From the NCBI RefSeq assembly GCF_900113135.1, contig NZ_FOOH01000005.1, positions 123,133 to 187,132 on the forward strand: DNA of 64,000 nucleotides, written 5' to 3'. Positions 60,461-64,000 of the stretch are shown here, piece by piece; the first letter of the stretch is position 1; the number at the start of each line of letters is the position of its first letter. The notes under the pieces are model-generated. The model was not told where the DNA came from. It made no database searches and worked only from the letters and a program-made list of their open reading frames with translations. The DNA is from Salegentibacter agarivorans (GTDB lineage Bacteria; Bacteroidota; Bacteroidia; Flavobacteriales; Flavobacteriaceae). A program made the position numbers and the translations under genes.

Positions 60461-60600
60461 TTGCCAACGGTCACCTCTACTTCGCCAGTTGGCGAAGTAA
60501 AGAACGCGGATTTGTCGGCTTAGTATTGGTTTGTAGGTCAAGTTAATTATTTTCTTTCTAAGGCTACCGTCTATTGGCGATGAACCGTCTTTGTTAGGCA
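60461..60600 (-). repeat. attC-like repeat, copy 5 (best preserved)
   Basis: 140 nt. One end is TTGCCAACGG (60461-60470) and the other TTGTTAGGCA (60591-60600), which are imperfect inverted repeats as expected for attC outer sites; GTTAGGC fits GTTRRRY. Internally ACTTCGCCAGTTGGCGAAGT is a near-perfect palindrome. The last codons of the kinase-like gene are encoded within the repeat. Confidence 0.72.
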
Positions 60601-61281
60601 AAGTTTATATTCATTACGCTTTTCTTTGATAACGAAATAATCGATAAAAGAATTTAGTGCCCGTTCAAACTCTTGAAAATTATTCTCTAAAATATCTAAA
60701 AAACTGTTTTTTCTATCTTCGTAAATATTATCGAAATCAGCAATTTTATAATCTATGTTTTCTAAGTTTGAAGCCTTTAAAAAATAAGAATCGTAATCTA
60801 TAATTATTCCCTTTTTTGATACTCTCTTTAAATCTTCCTTTACTTTATTTATCATATTCTCGAGTCCATTTATAACTTTAATTTTCTCTTCATATACTTT
60901 CTGCTCATATACACATTCAGTTCTATTCTTGATGGGACTTCCTAGTGCTTTTAATTTTTCATTAGTTTCTTTTTGTTCTTTTGTAATTACACTATTTGGA
61001 CTGACATAGAAGGGCGAGACAATATTTAGATTTTCCGTAATAATATATGCAATTCCGTCATTGTAAATTTTTTCTAAAAAAGATACTGTGGGAAGTTCAT
61101 TTAACTGAATTAACTTGAATTTTTCAATATATTTTTTAATTGAACAATTCGGATCTCCATTTCGTGTTTTAAGAATAATGGATGAATAATCTGGGTAATT
61201 TTCTGAGTAAGCTTCAAAGACTTCCCAATTACCACCTTCTCCAATTTTTTGTTGATTGGAAATTTTTATTGTTTGATTCAT
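60571..61281 (-). CDS. Diverged protein-kinase-like protein
   Basis: The 236-aa protein begins with a glycine-loop-like IGEGGNWEVFEA (residues 13-24), then the VAIK-like strand IILKT (Lys38), a hinge-like IITENL (80-85), KGIIIDYDSYFLK (Asp162 or Asp164 at the catalytic-loop position) and IADFDN (Asp182, DFG-like). This order is that of a minimal Ser/Thr-kinase or aminoglycoside-kinase-like fold, although HRD is not conserved and the C-lobe is short. Its final residues (KTVHRQ) are encoded inside attC-like copy 5. Function unknown; kinase activity is an inference. Confidence 0.6.
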   Translation of the reverse strand: MNQTIKISNQQKIGEGGNWEVFEAYSENYPDYSSIILKTRNGDPNCSIKKYIEKFKLIQLNELPTVSFLEKIYNDGIAYIITENLNIVSPFYVSPNSVITKEQKETNEKLKALGSPIKNRTECVYEQKVYEEKIKVINGLENMINKVKEDLKRVSKKGIIIDYDSYFLKASNLENIDYKIADFDNIYEDRKNSFLDILENNFQEFERALNSFIDYFVIKEKRNEYKLCLTKTVHRQ

Positions 61282-61305
61282 TCTTTCTCTCTCTCTGATA
61301 AATTT

Positions 61306-61417
61306 TGCCTAACGGTTCGCCAGTTGGCGGAGTAGGGAACGAGGATTTGTCGGCTTAGCATTGGTTCGTTGGTCAAGTTAATTATTTTCTTTCTAACGCT
61401 ACCGCCTATTGGTGGCT
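61306..61417 (-). repeat. attC-like repeat, copy 6, interrupted by IS21
   Basis: The GCCTAACGG end (61308) is the mirror of GTTAGGC in copy 5. The sequence matches copy 5 through TTGTCGGCTTAG, GGTCAAGTTAATTATTTTC and CTACCG-CTATTGG, then stops where IS21 end sequence begins. Confidence 0.7.
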
Positions 61418-61496
61418 ATTTCGGAGTGATGGTGCCACCTGTTTCGGTCAAACAGTGCCACTTTGAAAGATACTGCAATTATATAAAAAATTAATG

Positions 61497-62240
61497 TTAC
61501 TCGTTCTTTAAAGCTCCTTTTCTTAGTGATTCTCCTTTGAGGTCGATCCGATGCGAGGAGTTCACGATCCTGTCTAGGATAGCGTCTGCAATAGTTCCTT
61601 CCCCAATAATATCATACCAGGCGGATACAGGTATTTGTGAAGATATAATTGTGGAAGCTTTGTTGTACCGGTCATCGATGATATCCATCAGTGTTTCCCT
61701 GGCGTGGTTATCAAAACTCTGCAGGCCAAAGTCATCGAGGATCAGTACATCCGCTTTAATGAGTTTCCCAAGTTCCTTAAGATAAGTGCCATCCACTTTA
61801 CTCAGTTTTAATTTCTTAAAAAGGCGGGCAGTATTGGTGTAAATGGTTTTGTATTCCATCATACACCCCTGATGACCTAAAGCCTGGGCCAGGTAACTTT
61901 TGCCAACCCCGGACGCCCCGGTAAGGATAATATTTTCCTTTCTGGTGATAAAATCCAGTGTCCCCAGGCGGGTAAACATGTTCTTGTCCAGGTTTCGTTG
62001 CTGGGTGTAATTTACATCGGCCAGGTTCGCCTCTTGTTTAAAGCCGGCCTGTTTTAAGAGCCGCTCTATCTTCCGGTTCTGCCGGTCTTCCCATTGGTGA
62101 TCGATCAGCAGAGCGAGGTATTCATCAGCAGTGATATTCTCTATACGATTGTCCTTTATGTGCTGCTGGTGCAACTGGGCCATAGCCCCCAGGCGCATTT
62201 GTTTAAGTTTTTCAATAGTCTGATTGTTATTCATATTCAT
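61497..62240 (-). CDS. istB: IS21 helper ATPase IstB
   Basis: The 247-aa AAA+ protein of DnaC/IstB type has Walker A TGASGVGKSYLAQ, Walker B ADVLILDDFG, sensor region STIISSQIPVSAW, and a terminal arginine region LDRIVNSSHRIDLKG. It regulates IstA in IS21 transposition. Full length for the family. Confidence 0.95.
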   Translation of the reverse strand: MNMNNNQTIEKLKQMRLGAMAQLHQQHIKDNRIENITADEYLALLIDHQWEDRQNRKIERLLKQAGFKQEANLADVNYTQQRNLDKNMFTRLGTLDFITRKENIILTGASGVGKSYLAQALGHQGCMMEYKTIYTNTARLFKKLKLSKVDGTYLKELGKLIKADVLILDDFGLQSFDNHARETLMDIIDDRYNKASTIISSQIPVSAWYDIIGEGTIADAILDRIVNSSHRIDLKGESLRKGALKNE

Positions 62241-62257
62241 TGGATTTAAATGGTTTA

Positions 62258-63811
62258 TTATTTATATGCAGAAGCACCCCGTAAGTTATCGTGTTCCGGG
62301 ATGTGTGGTTTATCTTCTTCGAGATCCTGGTAAAACAGGGAGCTTTTGTCCAGGTTGTTTTTCAGGATATTTTTAATGCGCAGGTAAGTAACCGCGTCTG
62401 CCTGCAAAGCTCTTTTACAGGCATCATCCAATCGCTGGGAGCCATAGGATTTATGGAGCTGGATGACCCCCATAGCTCGTTTATATCCTATTTCAGGATA
62501 GTCTACCGCGGTGATTATTTTCTCAATACAGCCCAGCACGTGCTTGCCATGTATGGCCGCTTTCTTTTTAAAAAATTCAGGACTCCAATCGCTATAGTAT
62601 TTATGGGTACTGCTTAAATGATCTTTGTTGGTATTATAACTGCCTTTTGATGGGTTGCGCTGGTGCAGGGCGATCCGCTGATGATAATAATATACTTCTA
62701 CAACGGAACTGGTATAATGGATGGTGGTTTCCTTTCCTATGTAACGATAGGGTGCGCTGTAATAACTTTTATCCGGGGAGAAGTATACATAGCCTATTTT
62801 CTGAACCTTTGCCCTTCGGTAGCCTTTCAGTTCATAGACTGTCTCTGGCAGGGGCTTTAGGTATTCCCGTTCCACAGATTGGAAGAGTTCCCTGCGACTG
62901 GCTTCCTTGCGGGAGAACAACAGGTCATTGTACCGCTCCAACAAGCGTTTTATCTCCCGGTTCAGATCTTCCAAAGAGAAGAAGCTCATTTCCCGAAGGG
63001 GATAATAGATTCGCTGGTAGGCAAGGTTTACGGCATTCTCCACCAAGGCTTTATCTTGCGGGGCATAGCCCCGGGCAGGATTTATCACACAGTCGTAATG
63101 CCGTGCGAAGTCTTTAAAACTCCTGTTGATGTCAGCCTCATACCTGCTGGCCCGGGTTACCGCTGATTTTAGGTTGTCGGAGACAATGGCTTTGGGAACG
63201 CCTCCATAAAAGTGCAGGGCATTACAGCAACAGGTAATCAGGTCCTCTCGTTTCTGGCTCCTGCAGGCTTCCACGTAAGTGTACTGGCTGTTGGGAAGGA
63301 TGGCTACAAATACTTCTACCGGGATTAGTTCACCGGTTTCCTTATCAATAATTTGGAGCTTTTTGCCGGCATAATCAATAAAGACTTCATTCCCAGGATC
63401 GTGTTCAAGTTTCATCGAACCTTTAACCTTGGCATATTTGCGCCGGTAGTGTTCCATAAACTGGGTATAACCATAAGGATCTTTAGCCTGCGCTACATAT
63501 TCCTGATAATGGTATAAAAAAGTAAACCCTGGATGATTCCGGGCCTTGTTGACCCCCTCAAAATATAACATCAGTTCCTCATAACGAGGGTTGTCAATAG
63601 TAGTGTGTGAAGGAAAAAGCTTTTCTAAGCCAGCATTATCAAGGGCCAATAATTCCTTAAGGGAAGAGCCGCTGGCCTTGAACAGCCGCATATAAGTATT
63701 TACCGTATTGCGGGAGATCCCAAGGGTGGCACCTATTTTACGGTTGCTAAATCCATCGAGATGTAAGGAAATAATTTGTTTTAAGTCCATTGGATCAAGT
63801 GTATTGGCCAT
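62258..63811 (-). CDS. istA: IS21 transposase IstA
   Basis: The 517-aa protein has an N-terminal HTH (FSNRKIGATLGISRNTVNTY), an integrase-type DDE core with Asp in EVFIDYAGKKLQI, Asp in PKAIVSDNLKSAV, and Glu in DKALVENAVNLAYQRIY, and a C-terminal beta-barrel region. Length is normal and no disruption is seen, so the element may be active. Confidence 0.95.
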   Translation of the reverse strand: MANTLDPMDLKQIISLHLDGFSNRKIGATLGISRNTVNTYMRLFKASGSSLKELLALDNAGLEKLFPSHTTIDNPRYEELMLYFEGVNKARNHPGFTFLYHYQEYVAQAKDPYGYTQFMEHYRRKYAKVKGSMKLEHDPGNEVFIDYAGKKLQIIDKETGELIPVEVFVAILPNSQYTYVEACRSQKREDLITCCCNALHFYGGVPKAIVSDNLKSAVTRASRYEADINRSFKDFARHYDCVINPARGYAPQDKALVENAVNLAYQRIYYPLREMSFFSLEDLNREIKRLLERYNDLLFSRKEASRRELFQSVEREYLKPLPETVYELKGYRRAKVQKIGYVYFSPDKSYYSAPYRYIGKETTIHYTSSVVEVYYYHQRIALHQRNPSKGSYNTNKDHLSSTHKYYSDWSPEFFKKKAAIHGKHVLGCIEKIITAVDYPEIGYKRAMGVIQLHKSYGSQRLDDACKRALQADAVTYLRIKNILKNNLDKSSLFYQDLEEDKPHIPEHDNLRGASAYK

Positions 63812-63858
63812 ATCGCTTGTTTTTAAGCGACAAGGTATTATTTACTTGATCTTTCAAA

Positions 63859-63995
63859 GTGGCACAAAACGAACCGAAACAACTGGCACAAATCGAACCG
63901 ATATAGGTTCACCTATAACCTAAAAGTGGCACAATTTGAACCGAAATGCCTGGCACTAACCGACCGAAATCACTGGCACAAATCGATCCGAGATA
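63859..63995. repeat. IS21 terminal multiple repeats
   Basis: Five related units of about 22 bp, each built as TGGCAC-n5-7-CGA/ACCGA (starting near 63859, 63882, 63924, 63947 and 63969), lie upstream of istA. Two matching units occur in opposite orientation near 61425-61470. These are presumed IstA binding sites. Confidence 0.7.
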
Positions 63996-64000
63996 TCCAA

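Larger units (their letters stand above)
52242..64000. mobile_element. Integrated genomic island (far end outside window)
   Basis: The region begins at the truncated tRNA-Met, carries a tyrosine recombinase, orphan genes with attC-like repeats, and two insertion sequences, and contains no recognisable housekeeping gene up to the window end. The left boundary is supported by the tRNA break; the right boundary is not visible. Confidence 0.65.
61418..64000 (-). mobile_element. IS21-family insertion sequence (far end outside window)
   Basis: istA and istB lie leftward in the standard order with an 18-bp gap. At both ends the motif CAAAGTGGCAC followed by GACCGAAAC or GAACCGAAAC appears in inverted orientation, and multiple TGGCAC...CCGA units are stacked near 63859-63995 and 61420-61475, as in IS21 terminal repeats. 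The left limit is set by loss of attC-like similarity near 61417. The right limit is not reached. Confidence 0.85.

Noticed and set aside
53921..61417. CRISPR array
   Set aside because: Copies are 90-140 nt, diverged, and separated by whole genes rather than short spacers; no cas genes.
62647..63117. Rightward ORF of 156 codons opposite istA
   Set aside because: Antisense shadow of istA with low-complexity Arg/Pro/Ser-rich translation.

Overview
The window reads as a chromosomal segment of a marine-type Flavobacteriaceae bacterium (Bacteroidota, Gramella/Salegentibacter/Zunongwangia-like). Grounds: tandem SusC/SusD pairs, a hybrid two-component regulator, Bacteroidota promoter elements (TAnnTTTG), an Hc1 histone-like gene, a Nudix-type sugar regulator, and many AT-rich genes with SPII or SPI export signals. 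The genus is inference.

Region 1 (1-37.3 kb) is a very large xylan utilisation locus. A hybrid two-component sensor/regulator (cut by the window start) runs rightward and converges on about 20 leftward genes. Read in the direction of transcription from about 37.3 kb, these are: SusC-SusD, SusC-SusD, a DUF1735-type surface glycan-binding lipoprotein, a GH10 xylanase interrupted by two CBMs, GH5, a long nested inverted repeat, GH10, GH97, a CE15 glucuronoyl esterase, GH43, GH43-CBM6, GH95, GH43, CE1-CBM48, GH43-CBM6, GH43, GH8, a CE6-like acetylesterase, a double CE1-CBM48-CE1 esterase, and another CE1-CBM48. Together they bind acetylated/feruloylated glucurono(arabino)xylan, cut it at the surface, import oligosaccharides and strip side chains and esters in the periplasm.

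Region 2 (37.9-47.9 kb) completes the route to central metabolism. A leftward operon (Nudix-family regulator, sialate-O-acetylesterase-like esterase, transaldolase, split transketolase) lies back to back with a rightward operon (xylose/H+ symporter-like MFS protein, xylulokinase, xylose isomerase). The shared 130-bp intergenic region holds a perfect 16-bp palindrome and a good promoter. Imported pentose would go to xylulose-5-phosphate and then through the non-oxidative pentose phosphate pathway.

Region 3 (47.9-51.9 kb) is a small housekeeping/stress block: an Hc1 histone-like gene too short for routine ORF calling, and two leftward operons (oxidoreductase, NAD-binding protein and DJ-1/PfpI protein; DoxX protein and an OhrR-like MarR regulator).

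Region 4 (52.2 kb to the window end) is an integrated mobile region. It starts at a 42-nt 3' fragment of a tRNA-Met gene followed by a tyrosine recombinase. Beyond it lies a string of leftward orphan genes. Four of these (or gene pairs) end at members of a roughly 90-140-nt repeat family whose ends (GCCTAAC...GTTAGGC) and internal arms resemble integron attC sites. The genes include a RES-domain protein (NAD-degrading toxin fold), a diverged protein-kinase-like protein, a protein with a glycine-rich hydrophobic C-terminus paired with a small Cys-rich protein, and an unrecognised protein. An IS66 element (with frameshifted tnpB) and an IS21 element have inserted into this array. This cassette-like array is the least explained and most interesting part of the window.
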